A stretch of DNA of 30,703 nt from CAZIVE01 sp964542435. Lineage in GTDB: Bacteria > Bacteroidota > Bacteroidia > Bacteroidales > Tannerellaceae. The translations under genes were made by a program, and so were the position numbers. The stretch is from contig CAZIVE010000025.1 of the NCBI GenBank assembly GCA_964542435.1, positions 1 to 30,703 on the forward strand, given 5' to 3'. How positions within the stretch are numbered: the stretch's first letter is position 1; the number at the start of each line of letters is the position of its first letter. This document shows positions 16,762 to 25,047 of the stretch, piece by piece. Under the pieces are notes generated by a model that was not told the origin of the DNA, made no database searches, and worked only from the letters and a program-made list of their open reading frames with translations.

Positions 16762-17862
16762 CTATTTTAATTCCAGATAGCACCAGAGAGGATAATGGTC
16801 TGAATAACGCAGCTTGTCGATGGTGCAGTTATAGGATTTCATATTCGACGAGTGCAGGATGTTGTCAATTCTGAAATAGAAGAAGTTGCGGTTGTAGGTA
16901 ATTCCCATTCCACGTCCCGATTCAGAAAACGAATCGATCAGTTTTCCCTGCACGGTATGATGCGCATAGGAGATCGGCGTATCATTGAAGTCTCCGCAGA
17001 CAAGGACATATTCATCTTTCGAATCCTTTATTTCCTGAGCCACGGTTCTCGCCTGACGAGCTCGTATGAGAAAAGCAGGACCTAATTTCTGTTGAATGGC
17101 TCCTTTCCAGTCGCTGAAATGATCTTTCGATTCACCCTTCAGGAAAGAAAGATAGCGTGTTCTGTCTTCCGTCGTTAGTTTGAACGACTCCAGATGGTTG
17201 TTGACAAGCGTCAGTTTCTTACCTTTAATATTAATCGTCTGAACAGACGATCCGTTATAATCACTCTCATAGTTGACTTTCCGAATGTTGGAAATAGGAT
17301 ATTTGGAAAAGACAGCCACTCCGAATTCCTGGTTTCCCATCTCGTCGCACAAAACGACCGAGCGGTACGGATACATGCTCAGTGCATCTCTCAGACGCGA
17401 AGCTGACAGCATTTTCCCCTTCCGTTGCACCGAATATTCCTGAAGGCAGACGATATCAGCATTTGAATCGATGATGTATTGAATGATCCTATTGGGTTTG
17501 TCCTTCGAGTGGCCTTCATAGCCGAACGCCATCACGTTATACGTAAGTACTTTGATGACGTTTTCGGTCGGGATATTCTTCGTACGCTGATGCATCGGGA
17601 AATAATTTTTCACCGGTCCCCAGCAGATCACGAAAGCTGCGATGCCCACCAGCAGAGGTTTCCATTCCGTTAAAAGGATCCAGCAGATGACGAAAAAGAA
17701 GTTGGCAGCACAAATGAGTGGGAACATCATGCCAAGATAAGAAAAGGACAAGCTCATTTCCGGTGAGATCCGGTCTGAATAGGCTGACAGAATCATCAAA
17801 ATCACTACCAGCACATTCACTGATAAAACGAGATATTTCAGAACGAGCTTGAATGATTTCAT
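16762..17862 (-). CDS. Membrane-anchored endonuclease/exonuclease/phosphatase-family protein
   Basis: This is a 366-residue protein. Three membrane segments lie in the N-terminal 85 residues (about 8-28, 38-62 and 68-84). The EEP domain from about 103 to 366 has all the core motifs: LTYNVMAF (N109), DIVCLQE (E142), NNHLES (H223), GDFNDTP (D291, N293), RIDNIL (D333) and SDHYP (D355, H356). The family includes DNases, sphingomyelinases and inositol phosphatases, so the substrate is open. The membrane anchor argues for a lipid or periplasmic substrate over chromosomal DNA. It is the last gene of the rhomboid operon, starting 8 nt after the preceding stop with an AGGTGA ribosome site. Confidence 0.92.
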   Translation of the reverse strand: MKSFKLVLKYLVLSVNVLVVILMILSAYSDRISPEMSLSFSYLGMMFPLICAANFFFVICWILLTEWKPLLVGIAAFVICWGPVKNYFPMHQRTKNIPTENVIKVLTYNVMAFGYEGHSKDKPNRIIQYIIDSNADIVCLQEYSVQRKGKMLSASRLRDALSMYPYRSVVLCDEMGNQEFGVAVFSKYPISNIRKVNYESDYNGSSVQTINIKGKKLTLVNNHLESFKLTTEDRTRYLSFLKGESKDHFSDWKGAIQQKLGPAFLIRARQARTVAQEIKDSKDEYVLVCGDFNDTPISYAHHTVQGKLIDSFSESGRGMGITYNRNFFYFRIDNILHSSNMKSYNCTIDKLRYSDHYPLWCYLELK

Positions 17863-17870
17863 GGTTCACC

Positions 17871-18755
17871 TCATTTTCTACTGGCATCGAACAGCTGCCG
17901 TTTCTCATCAGAAGTCAGACTTTCGTAACCCGATTCCTTTATCTTGTCCAGTATTGCGTCGAGATTCTGGTTCTCCTGTTGTTTGCGTTCATGATACTGA
18001 TCATCCGTTTCCCGCATTCCGGGATTCACCGTCACCGTCATGCACGGTTTTCTTTTGAACAGATTGACGAAGAAATCAATCAAACGGTTAATGGGAGCCG
18101 TCAAATCCTTGCCACGGCTAATCCGATTAGCAAACCAAATGCCCAGCAAAGCACCACCGATATGGGCGATATGTCCACCGGCATTGGAAGAGGTGACAGC
18201 CAGCAGATCGATAATGAAAGAGAAGATGGCCAAATAAATCAGTTTGACATTCCCCAAAAAGAGAATCCCGATCTCCATATCCTTCCGATAGAAAGAGACG
18301 GCAAAGACAATAGCCATGACCGAAGCCGACGCGCCCATCAGCATGCTGCCTGCTGCTACCGTGCGGAAATAAGGGAAGATATTGTAAGCCAACATGAAGA
18401 ACAAGGCACCGGCAACTCCTCCCAGGATATAAAGTCCACCCAACTGCTTCTCGTTGAAGAAGGTCAGGAAAAGCTTCCCAAACCAGTAGAGCCAAAGCAT
18501 ATTGAACAAGATATGCAGAAAATCATAATGTGTGAACATATAGGTGATAACCGTCCAGGGACGATGCAGAAAACCTACGGGCGACGACGGGAACTGCAGC
18601 CAGCTCAGAAAGAACTCAGGAGAATAGTTGAACAGAGAGCAAAGAAGAGCAGCGAGCCTGATCAAAATAAAGAGGCCTACATTTATATATAAGAGTTTCG
18701 TCAGAATCGATCCCGACTGAAACCTCCACTTTGTCTCAGAAAATATATCGCCCAT
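17871..18755 (-). CDS. Rhomboid-family intramembrane serine protease with a C-terminal extension
   Basis: This is a 294-residue protein with six or so membrane segments. The catalytic region shows GASAS at 141-145 (Ser143) and HIAHIGG (His198); the HYDFLHILFNM motif of the family lies at about 76-86. The usual GxSG is GxSA here, a change seen in some family members. Residues from about 215 form a soluble tail of some 80 residues ending LTSDEKRQLFDASRK, as in other Bacteroidota rhomboids. Rhomboids cut transmembrane segments of substrate proteins within the membrane. It overlaps the upstream rhomboid gene by 20 bp and has an AGGAG just before its ATG. The substrate is unknown. Confidence 0.92.
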   Translation of the reverse strand: MGDIFSETKWRFQSGSILTKLLYINVGLFILIRLAALLCSLFNYSPEFFLSWLQFPSSPVGFLHRPWTVITYMFTHYDFLHILFNMLWLYWFGKLFLTFFNEKQLGGLYILGGVAGALFFMLAYNIFPYFRTVAAGSMLMGASASVMAIVFAVSFYRKDMEIGILFLGNVKLIYLAIFSFIIDLLAVTSSNAGGHIAHIGGALLGIWFANRISRGKDLTAPINRLIDFFVNLFKRKPCMTVTVNPGMRETDDQYHERKQQENQNLDAILDKIKESGYESLTSDEKRQLFDASRK

Positions 18756-19452
18756 TGCTCCTATCCTTCTTCTTCCAATAACGGATCATAAAATAGCCGA
18801 ACAACATTCCGCCGAGGTGAGCGAAATGAGCGACACTGTCACCGCCAAAGCTTGCCACTCCGAGGAACAACTCGCAAAGGCCGTAAAAGAGCACCATCCA
18901 TTTTGCCTTGATGGGAATCGGAATGAATATAATATATAGAGGTATATTCGGGAACAACATGGCAAAAGCCAGCAGGATACCGAATACAGAACCGGAAGCA
19001 CCAATCGTAACATAATAATTCAAGAAGTCGGCTTTCGACATGATCGAACCGCTGACGCTGATCAGATCCTGCGGAGCAAACAAGACATCACGCAGACTGA
19101 AGAACCAAACCAGTTCCTGCATCAGTCCGGCGCCCAGACCGGTCACGAAGTAAAAGATAAGAAAACGCTTGGCTCCCCACACATTCTCGATGACACGACC
19201 GAACATCCAGAGTGCAAACATGTTGAAGAAGACATGGGCAAAAGAGCTTGGGTCGTGCATGAACATGTAAGTGACCAGCTGATGAGGCATAAAATCGGTA
19301 GCTCCCGGAAAATGAAGACCCAGATAGTCAACCAAATCCAATCCGAACTTACGGAAGACGAGCGTAGCTACCCAAAAGAGCAGGTTTATGATGATAAGAT
19401 TCTTAGTTACAGGCGGAATGCTTTCTAAGAAACCTGTTCGTTGTTGTTCCAT
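18736..19452 (-). CDS. Rhomboid-family intramembrane serine protease
   Basis: This is a 238-residue protein with about six membrane segments. It has GASGS at 151-155 (catalytic Ser153) and HFAHLGG with catalytic His212. The FAHVFFNMFALWMFG stretch at about 71-85 is the conserved second-helix signature. It is the first gene of a three-gene operon with a second rhomboid and an EEP-fold protein; the 20-bp overlap points to coupled translation. Both rhomboids keep Ser and His, so neither looks like an inactive pseudoprotease. A TATCTTTG box lies 23 bp upstream. Confidence 0.95.
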   Translation of the reverse strand: MEQQRTGFLESIPPVTKNLIIINLLFWVATLVFRKFGLDLVDYLGLHFPGATDFMPHQLVTYMFMHDPSSFAHVFFNMFALWMFGRVIENVWGAKRFLIFYFVTGLGAGLMQELVWFFSLRDVLFAPQDLISVSGSIMSKADFLNYYVTIGASGSVFGILLAFAMLFPNIPLYIIFIPIPIKAKWMVLFYGLCELFLGVASFGGDSVAHFAHLGGMLFGYFMIRYWKKKDRSNGRYIF

Positions 19453-19474
19453 TTTAAAACGTTATTTTGAATGG

Positions 19475-19482
19475 CAAAGATA
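19475..19482 (-). promoter_or_regulatory. -7 element of the rhomboid operon
   Basis: The minus strand reads TATCTTTG, an exact match, 23 bp before the ATG at 19452. No clear TTTG is seen at the right distance. It is divergent from the HU promoter about 70 bp away. Confidence 0.6.
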
Positions 19483-19552
19483 CGATTTTTACCTCTGTTT
19501 CCCGAAAAATGCAGTAAAAACATGTTCAGACCTAAAAAAAAGTCCTTTTTTT

Positions 19553-19583
19553 TTTGTAATATATTAAATTTCAGCTACATTTG
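19553..19583 (+). promoter_or_regulatory. Promoter of the HU gene
   Basis: TTTG at 19553-19556, a 19-nt AT-rich spacer and TACATTTG at 19576-19583 match the consensus. A T-run immediately precedes the -33 box. Transcription near 19590 fits the start at 19632 better than an in-frame ATG at 19581, which overlaps the -7 box. Confidence 0.75.
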
Positions 19584-19631
19584 GCGCGGTTAGAGATATA
19601 TCTTATGTTTAATTATAATAATCACACTATC

Positions 19632-19904
19632 ATGAACAAAACAGAATTTATTAGTGCAGTAGCAGCTAAGGCTGGTCTTACTAAAGTTGATGCAAAAAAG
19701 GCTGTTGATGCTTTCATCGACACAGTTGCTGAAGAAATGAAAAAGGGTGAGAAAGTTTCCATCCTCGGTTTCGGTTCTTTCTCTGTTGCTGAAAAAGCAG
19801 CTCGTAAAGGTATCAATCCTAAAACAAAAGCTGTCATTGAGATCGCTGCTCGCAAGGCCGTTAAATTCAAAGCTGGTGCTGAATTAGCTGCTCAGGTTAA
19901 ATAA
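19632..19904 (+). CDS. HU-family nucleoid DNA-binding protein
   Basis: This is a 90-residue protein, the standard HU length, beginning MNKTEFISAVAAKAGLTKVD. It has the helical dimer part, GFGSFSV, and the beta arm with the intercalating proline in GINP, where most HU proteins have RNP. HU bends and compacts DNA as a dimer and helps in replication, repair and transcription. Codons are strongly biased to A/T-ending forms (GCT, AAA, GTT), unlike neighbours, which suggests high expression. The strong promoter and terminator around it agree. A longer in-frame start is excluded because it lies in the -7 box. Confidence 0.95.
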   Translation: MNKTEFISAVAAKAGLTKVDAKKAVDAFIDTVAEEMKKGEKVSILGFGSFSVAEKAARKGINPKTKAVIEIAARKAVKFKAGAELAAQVK

Positions 19905-19927
19905 GTCTGGCAACTTTTCTACAAAAC

Positions 19928-19965
19928 AAGGCCGTTTCCCTTTCGGAGACGGTCTTTTTGTTTTT
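19928..19965 (+). terminator. Intrinsic terminator of the HU gene
   Basis: AAGGCCGTTTCC pairs with GGAGACGGTCTT (12 bp, two G-U pairs) around a CTTTC loop, then TTTTTGTTTTT follows. It begins 24 bp after the stop. Confidence 0.88.
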
Positions 19966-19994
19966 AGTGGAAAATCGTATCTTTACCTACGGTG

Positions 19995-20063
19995 AAGATA
20001 AGCTGCGCCTCGGAATATTCAAAACAAGCTTTGCTTCTTCCCTCGGCTTGCATTATCTTTGCA
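19995..20063 (+). repeat. Promoter-bearing repeat module, copy A
   Basis: A 69-bp module begins AAGATAAGCTGCGCCTCGG and ends CTCGGCTTGCATTATCTTTG (plus CA). It aligns through most of its ends with a second module 10 bp downstream; the two share GCNGCNCCTCG, AAGC, TTC..CTCGG and TTGCAYTATCTTTGCA. The pair looks like a tandem duplication that carries a promoter. Confidence 0.65.
20030..20061 (+). promoter_or_regulatory. argS promoter P1 (in module A)
   Basis: TTTG at 20030-20033, a 20-nt spacer and TATCTTTG at 20054-20061 give an exact consensus match. Its transcript would start near 20068 and run through module B, giving a leader of about 100 nt. Confidence 0.65.
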
Positions 20064-20072
20064 AAAATTGCG

Positions 20073-20145
20073 AAAATAGGCGGCACCTCGACATAACACC
20101 CAAGCGAGCTTGATGATTCTGTCCTCGGTTTGCACTATCTTTGCA
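20073..20145 (+). repeat. Promoter-bearing repeat module, copy B
   Basis: A 73-bp relative of module A with AAAATAGGCGGCACCTCG at its left end and CTCGGTTTGCACTATCTTTG (plus CA) at its right. The middle contains AAGCGAGCTTG. See module A for the shared positions. Confidence 0.65.
20110..20143 (+). promoter_or_regulatory. argS promoter P2 (in module B)
   Basis: TATCTTTG at 20136-20143 is an exact -7 box, preceded by TTGCA. The nearest -33-like TTG (20110-20112) has a 23-nt spacer, longer than ideal. It is nearest the argS start, leaving a leader of about 20 nt. Confidence 0.55.
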
Positions 20146-20169
20146 CGCAAAAAGAATAAATCATACATC

Positions 20170-21963
20170 ATGAGCATAGAAGAACAGATAACTACTTCTG
20201 TTATCAAAGGAATCAAGGAGTTATACGGAGCGGATGTGAATGCTTCGCAAGTACAATTACAAAAGACCAAACGGGAATTCAAAGGTCATCTGACGCTTGT
20301 CATCTTTCCCTTCCTCCGACTTTCAAAGAAGAAGCCGGAAGAGACAGGACAGGAATTAGGTGAATTCCTTCAGAAGAACGAACCGGCCATCTCCGATTTC
20401 AATGTCATCAAAGGATTCCTCAATCTGACCATCTCCTGTGGAAGCTGGATCGAACTGCTCAACAGCATCCAAGCTCAGGAATCGTTCGGTAAGACGGCTG
20501 CCACGCCAGATGCTCCGCTCATCATGATTGAATATTCTTCACCCAACACCAATAAACCGCTCCATCTGGGACATATCCGCAACAATCTGCTCGGCTACAG
20601 TCTCTCTGAGATCATGAAGGCCAACGGCTACAACGTGATCAAGACGAACATCGTCAACGACCGTGGCATTCACATCTGCAAGTCGATGCTTGCTTGGCAG
20701 AAATGGGGCAATGGCGTAACACCCGAATCGAGTGGTAAGAAAGGCGATCATCTGATCGGTGATTTCTATGTATTGTTCAACACGAAGCTCAAGGAGGAAA
20801 CAGATGCTCTCGAGAAACAGGGAATGAGCAAAGAGGAGGCCGAAGCCAACGCTCCGCTGATGCAGCAGGCTCATGAGATGCTTCGCAAATGGGAAGCAGG
20901 CGATGCCGAAGTCCGCAAGCTCTGGGCGATGATGAACAGCTGGGTGTATGCCGGTTTCGACGAGACCTACAAGCGGCTGGGTGTGGATTTCGATAAGATC
21001 TATTACGAATCACAGACCTACCTGGAGGGAAAATCCAAGGTGATGGAAGGACTTGAGAAAGGTCTCTTCTATCGTCGTGAAGATGGTTCTGTTTGGGCAG
21101 ACCTAACCAAGGACGGTTTGGACGAGAAGCTCTTGCTGCGTTCCGACGGTACATCTGTATATATGACACAAGACATCGGAACAGCCAAACTGCGTTTCGA
21201 TGATTATCCCATCAGCAAGATGATCTATGTGGTCGGCAACGAGCAGAACTACCATTTCCAGGTGCTCTCTATCCTGCTCGATCGTCTTGGATTCGCATTC
21301 GGGAAAGGATTGGTTCACTTCTCTTACGGAATGGTGGAACTGCCCGAAGGAAAGATGAAGAGTCGTGAAGGTACGGTCGTGGATGCTGACGATCTGATGG
21401 ACGAGATGGTCAACACGGCCCGTGACATCTCCAAAGACATGGCCAAGTTCGCAGATATGACACCGGAAGAGATCAACGAGATTGCCAGAATCGTCGGAAT
21501 GGGCTCACTGAAGTATTTCATTCTGAAGGTCGATCCGCGTAAGAACATGCTTTTCAATCCGAAGGAATCCATCGACTTTAACGGCAACACCGGATCCTTC
21601 ATTCAATATGCGTATGCTCGTATCCGTTCAGTCCTCCGCAAGGCAAACGAAGAGGGTACGGTCATTCCGGAAACCCTTCCGTTGACGACGGTCATCTCAG
21701 AGAAAGAGGAACAGCTGATCCAGAAATTGGCAGACTATGCATCCATCGTCAAGGAGGCCGGCAAGAGTTACAGTCCGGCTCTCATCGCAAACTACGTTTA
21801 CGATCTGGTCAAAGACTTCAACCAGTTCTATCACGACTACTCCATCCTGCATGAAGAGAACAACGATCTGAAACTGTTCAGACTGGTTCTCTCAGCCAAT
21901 GTAGCGAAGATCGTGAAATCCGGAATGGCACTTCTGGGTATTGAGGTACCGGAAAGAATGTAG
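20170..21963 (+). CDS. argS: Arginyl-tRNA synthetase
   Basis: This is a 597-residue class I synthetase that charges tRNA-Arg in the cytosol. The N-terminal ArgRS domain (about 5-95) is followed by the HIGH motif as HLGH (132-135) in SPNTNKPLHLGHIRNN. The KMSKS-like loop reads KMKSR (about 395-399), as in many ArgRS that lack the canonical form. The DALR anticodon-binding domain ends the protein (about 475-597), with the closing GIEVPERM typical of the family. Two promoters precede it, in duplicated modules. It converges on topA, with twin hairpins and a bidirectional terminator between. A more upstream in-frame ATG at 20110 lies before promoter P2 and is unlikely. Confidence 0.97.
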   Translation: MSIEEQITTSVIKGIKELYGADVNASQVQLQKTKREFKGHLTLVIFPFLRLSKKKPEETGQELGEFLQKNEPAISDFNVIKGFLNLTISCGSWIELLNSIQAQESFGKTAATPDAPLIMIEYSSPNTNKPLHLGHIRNNLLGYSLSEIMKANGYNVIKTNIVNDRGIHICKSMLAWQKWGNGVTPESSGKKGDHLIGDFYVLFNTKLKEETDALEKQGMSKEEAEANAPLMQQAHEMLRKWEAGDAEVRKLWAMMNSWVYAGFDETYKRLGVDFDKIYYESQTYLEGKSKVMEGLEKGLFYRREDGSVWADLTKDGLDEKLLLRSDGTSVYMTQDIGTAKLRFDDYPISKMIYVVGNEQNYHFQVLSILLDRLGFAFGKGLVHFSYGMVELPEGKMKSREGTVVDADDLMDEMVNTARDISKDMAKFADMTPEEINEIARIVGMGSLKYFILKVDPRKNMLFNPKESIDFNGNTGSFIQYAYARIRSVLRKANEEGTVIPETLPLTTVISEKEEQLIQKLADYASIVKEAGKSYSPALIANYVYDLVKDFNQFYHDYSILHEENNDLKLFRLVLSANVAKIVKSGMALLGIEVPERM

Positions 21964-21976
21964 GTAGAAAGGAGGA

Positions 21977-22006
21977 ATTTTGACAACGACATTTCCGTGT
22001 CAAAAT
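21977..22006. repeat. Hairpin repeat, copy 1 (9-bp stem)
   Basis: ATTTTGACA (21977-21985) and TGTCAAAAT (21998-22006) form a perfect 9-bp stem with a 12-nt loop. It lies 14 bp after the argS stop. A near-identical copy lies 87 bp further on. Confidence 0.85.
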
Positions 22007-22063
22007 AACCCAATTCAGCTCCAAAATTGCTGGATTTTGATCTAATTTGTATGCATTTTCCGG

Positions 22064-22094
22064 ATTTTGACAACGGCATCTCCCGTGTCAAAAT
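22064..22094. repeat. Hairpin repeat, copy 2 (9-bp stem)
   Basis: ATTTTGACA (22064-22072) and TGTCAAAAT (22086-22094) pair perfectly with a 13-nt loop that resembles that of copy 1 (ACGRCATYTCC). Neither hairpin is followed by a U-run. Confidence 0.85.
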
Positions 22095-22130
22095 TTGTAT
22101 CTTTTCTTAAAAGAGCTATAAAACAAAAAG

Positions 22131-22172
22131 CCATGGGGAAGGCCGAAACCTTTCTCCATGGTTTATTTTTTA
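22131..22172. terminator. Bidirectional intrinsic terminator between argS and topA
   Basis: CCATGGGGAAGG pairs with CCTTTCTCCATGG (one bulge or mismatch) around CCGAAA. On plus it is followed by TTTATTTTTT, and on minus by CTTTTTGTTTT, so it can end both convergent transcripts. The topA stop is 36 bp away. Confidence 0.82.
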
Positions 22173-22207
22173 AGATAGATGTGGAACGACAGATTTGAAA
22201 CCTGCCT

Positions 22208-24721
22208 CTACTTCGTTTTAGGAGTTTTGGCAGCGGCTTTTTTGGTCGCTGTCTTTTTGGCTGCAGGTTTCTTCGCCGCAGGTTCCTTGGTAGCTGTCTT
22301 AGCCGTCTTCGTTGCGGAAGCCTTCTTCGTAGCAGGCTTCTTGGCTGCTGTGCTCTTCGCCGTTGTACTGCGTTTCTTAGCTGTTGTCTTCGTACCCGTT
22401 TTCTTGGTCTCCTTTGAATCAGCCTTGTCAATGATCGCACGGCAATCTTCGAGCGTCAATGTGTGCGGATCCTTCTTCTTATCGAAGATCCGGAAGTTCT
22501 TTCCTTTATAGGTGATGTAAGGTCCGAAGCGACCGTTCATAATCAACAGATCGGGATCTTCATCGAAGGTCTTGATACGACGCTTGATCTCGGCTTCTCT
22601 CTTGGCTTTAACCAGTTCGATAGCCTCCTCTTCGTTGATGGTCTCTGGATTCAAATTCTTTGGGATAGAGACGAACAGACTACCAAAACGGATATACGGT
22701 CCGAAACGACCGACCGATGCGATCATCTCCGTATCCTCGAAAGTTCCGATGGTACGAGGCAGTTTAAACAGATCCAAAGCATCTTCCAGGGTAATGGTTT
22801 CAATGGATAAGCCACCTCTGACCTTCGCAAAACGAGGTTTGGGATAATTATCATCCTCCGCATGCGCATCACCAATCTGGATCACAGGACCGTAACGTCC
22901 GATCTTGGCATAGACCGGTTCGCCGGACTTGGGATCATTCCCGAGCTTGCGCTCTCCCACTTTATGTGTATCACGATTGGTACTCACCTCTTCCACAATG
23001 GGATGGAACATATCATAGAACTTCGCTATCGGTTCGTCCCATTTCAATGTTCCGTCGGCAATGGCATCGAAATCCTTTTCCACATTGGCGGTAAAGTTAT
23101 AATCCATGACCGTCGGGAAAAAAGTCATCAGGAAATCATTGACAACATATCCTATATCCGTAGGAACCAATTTCTTACGGTCTGCACCATAAGATTCTTT
23201 CCGACTCTTCTCCTCAATCTTGTTCGATTTCAATATGAAAAGTTGTACGGTACGTTCCTTTGCATCCTCAGAGTTCTTGACGATATAACCTCTGTTCTGG
23301 ATAGTCTGGATAGTCGGAGCATACGTAGAAGGACGACCGATACCCAATTCCTCAAGACGACGCACCAGCGCAGCCTCGGTATATCTCGGAGGATGCTGCG
23401 TGAAACGTTCGTCGGCCGTGATCTCCTCTCGGGTCAAAGGATCGTTGACGGAGACCGGCGGAAGAAGCGGTTCTTCTTCAATCGAATCATTAGTATCATC
23501 CTCATTCTCTTCCTGATAGACAGAGAGGAAGCCATTGAAACGAACCACTTCGCCCGTTGCAACGAATTGCTCTTTTCTTCCCTCCACAGGAACGTAGATA
23601 TTCGTTCTTTCCAACTCGGCATCAGCCATCTGGCAAGCCAGCGTACGGCGACGAATCAATTCGTAGAGGCGCTGCTCGTCGTTGTCACCCTCGATCGTAG
23701 CATTGGCGATAAAGGTAGGACGAATGGCCTCGTGTGCTTCCTGAGCACCGAGACTCTTGGTATGATACCGGCGGAACTTATAGTATTTCTCTCCATACGT
23801 GGCAAGGATCGTCTCTTTGGCTGTACCCAGTGCCAGATTACTCAAGTTGACAGAATCGGTACGCATATAGGTGATAAGACCTTTTTCGTAGAGATGCTGC
23901 GCAACGACCATCGTACGTGTAACCGACAATCCGAGTTTGCGCGAAGCTTCCTGCTGCAGGGTAGATGTTGTAAAAGGCGGAGCAGGAGAGCGTTTGGACG
24001 GCACCTTCGTGATGTTCGTCACCTTGAAAGAAGAGGAGATGCAATTCTCGAGGAAAAGCTTCACCTCATCGGCGCTCTTGAAGGTCGTATTAAGTTCGGC
24101 ATCCAGATGCGTCTTGCCATCAGGAAGGATGAATATAGCACGGACCCGATAGAAGGGTTCGGGATTGAAAGCAATGATCTCACGCTCCCGCTCGATGACG
24201 AGACGAACCGTAACCGACTGGACACGTCCGGCAGACAGAGCCGGTTTAACCTTCTTCCAAAGGACCGGTGACAGTTCGAAACCGACGATACGATCCAATA
24301 CGCGGCGAGCCTGCTGGGCATTCACCAGGTTCATATCGATGGTACGAGGCGTTTCCACAGCATGCAGGATCGCATCTTTCGTGATCTCATGAAAGACGAT
24401 ACGACTGGAATTCTCAGGCGTCAAGCCGAGCACTTCATAGAGATGCCATGAGATGGCTTCTCCCTCGCGATCCTCATCGGACGCAAGCCAGACCTTATCC
24501 GCTTTGGCTGCATCGGCACGAAGCGCCGCTACTATTTTCTGTTTATCTTCAGGGATAATATAGTTAGGTTCAAAGCCGTGCTCGATATCTATGCTAAAGT
24601 CTTTGGGATTCAAATCTCTGATGTGTCCATAGCTCGACATCACCTTGAAATCTTTCCCTAAAAACTTACCAATAGTTTTTGCCTTGGCAGGAGACTCGAC
24701 TATAACCAAATTCTTTTGCAT
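22208..24721 (-). CDS. topA: DNA topoisomerase I (type IA) with a Lys/Ala-rich tail
   Basis: This 837-residue enzyme relaxes negative supercoils through a covalent tyrosine link. The TOPRIM domain starts at once: VIVESPAKAKT with Glu9, then SDEDREGEAISWH (D82, D84, E86). The active-site Tyr285 is in GLITYMRTDS. Instead of cysteine zinc fingers, the C-terminal part has repeated GRYGPV/GRFGPYI modules (topo C-terminal repeats). The last 70 or so residues (about 768-837) are almost all Lys, Ala and Thr, like histone H1 tails, and likely bind DNA or help processivity. An in-frame ATG at 24760 is excluded because the -7 box overlaps it. The gene stands alone. Confidence 0.96.
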   Translation of the reverse strand: MQKNLVIVESPAKAKTIGKFLGKDFKVMSSYGHIRDLNPKDFSIDIEHGFEPNYIIPEDKQKIVAALRADAAKADKVWLASDEDREGEAISWHLYEVLGLTPENSSRIVFHEITKDAILHAVETPRTIDMNLVNAQQARRVLDRIVGFELSPVLWKKVKPALSAGRVQSVTVRLVIEREREIIAFNPEPFYRVRAIFILPDGKTHLDAELNTTFKSADEVKLFLENCISSSFKVTNITKVPSKRSPAPPFTTSTLQQEASRKLGLSVTRTMVVAQHLYEKGLITYMRTDSVNLSNLALGTAKETILATYGEKYYKFRRYHTKSLGAQEAHEAIRPTFIANATIEGDNDEQRLYELIRRRTLACQMADAELERTNIYVPVEGRKEQFVATGEVVRFNGFLSVYQEENEDDTNDSIEEEPLLPPVSVNDPLTREEITADERFTQHPPRYTEAALVRRLEELGIGRPSTYAPTIQTIQNRGYIVKNSEDAKERTVQLFILKSNKIEEKSRKESYGADRKKLVPTDIGYVVNDFLMTFFPTVMDYNFTANVEKDFDAIADGTLKWDEPIAKFYDMFHPIVEEVSTNRDTHKVGERKLGNDPKSGEPVYAKIGRYGPVIQIGDAHAEDDNYPKPRFAKVRGGLSIETITLEDALDLFKLPRTIGTFEDTEMIASVGRFGPYIRFGSLFVSIPKNLNPETINEEEAIELVKAKREAEIKRRIKTFDEDPDLLIMNGRFGPYITYKGKNFRIFDKKKDPHTLTLEDCRAIIDKADSKETKKTGTKTTAKKRSTTAKSTAAKKPATKKASATKTAKTATKEPAAKKPAAKKTATKKAAAKTPKTK

Positions 24722-24747
24722 AAGAGTTGTCTTTAAAAAATCGACTG

Positions 24748-24755
24748 CAAACTTA
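24748..24755 (-). promoter_or_regulatory. -7 element of the topA promoter
   Basis: The minus strand reads TAAGTTTG, matching TAnnTTTG. Transcription near 24741 would leave a leader of about 20 nt before the ATG at 24721. No good -33 box is seen. Confidence 0.5.
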
Positions 24756-24985
24756 CACAAATAATCGTAGTTACTCTTATTTCTTTTTTAAAAATAGCTA
24801 AGAGAGATGGTCTACATCCTTCCTGTTTAAGTTATTTTGACAAGTTACGACAACGATATATCAAAGCGGGCAAAGCCAAACTGACACGACCTATCAAAAG
24901 TGACACGGAACATATATATAGATGTATAAACCATGAGAGAGAAAAAAATGAGATCAAGAGAGAGGGACTGGAGCATAATAAACGC

Positions 24986-25047
24986 TATAATCCGCGAAGG
25001 CGTTTCAATACGGCCTCTCACTTGTAATTTTTGCACACTTGCATTAT
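24986..25047. repeat. Dispersed intergenic repeat, copy 1
   Basis: TATAATCCGCGAAGGCG (17 bp) occurs here and, identically, at 30615. Both copies continue with a CTCAC and end in CTTGCATTAT, 62 bp and 74 bp after their start. In this copy the end forms the -7 region of the TPR gene promoter. Confidence 0.65.

Noticed and set aside
22862..24271. Open frame (469 codons) on the plus strand
   Set aside because: It is antisense to topA, which carries the conserved TOPRIM and active-site motifs.
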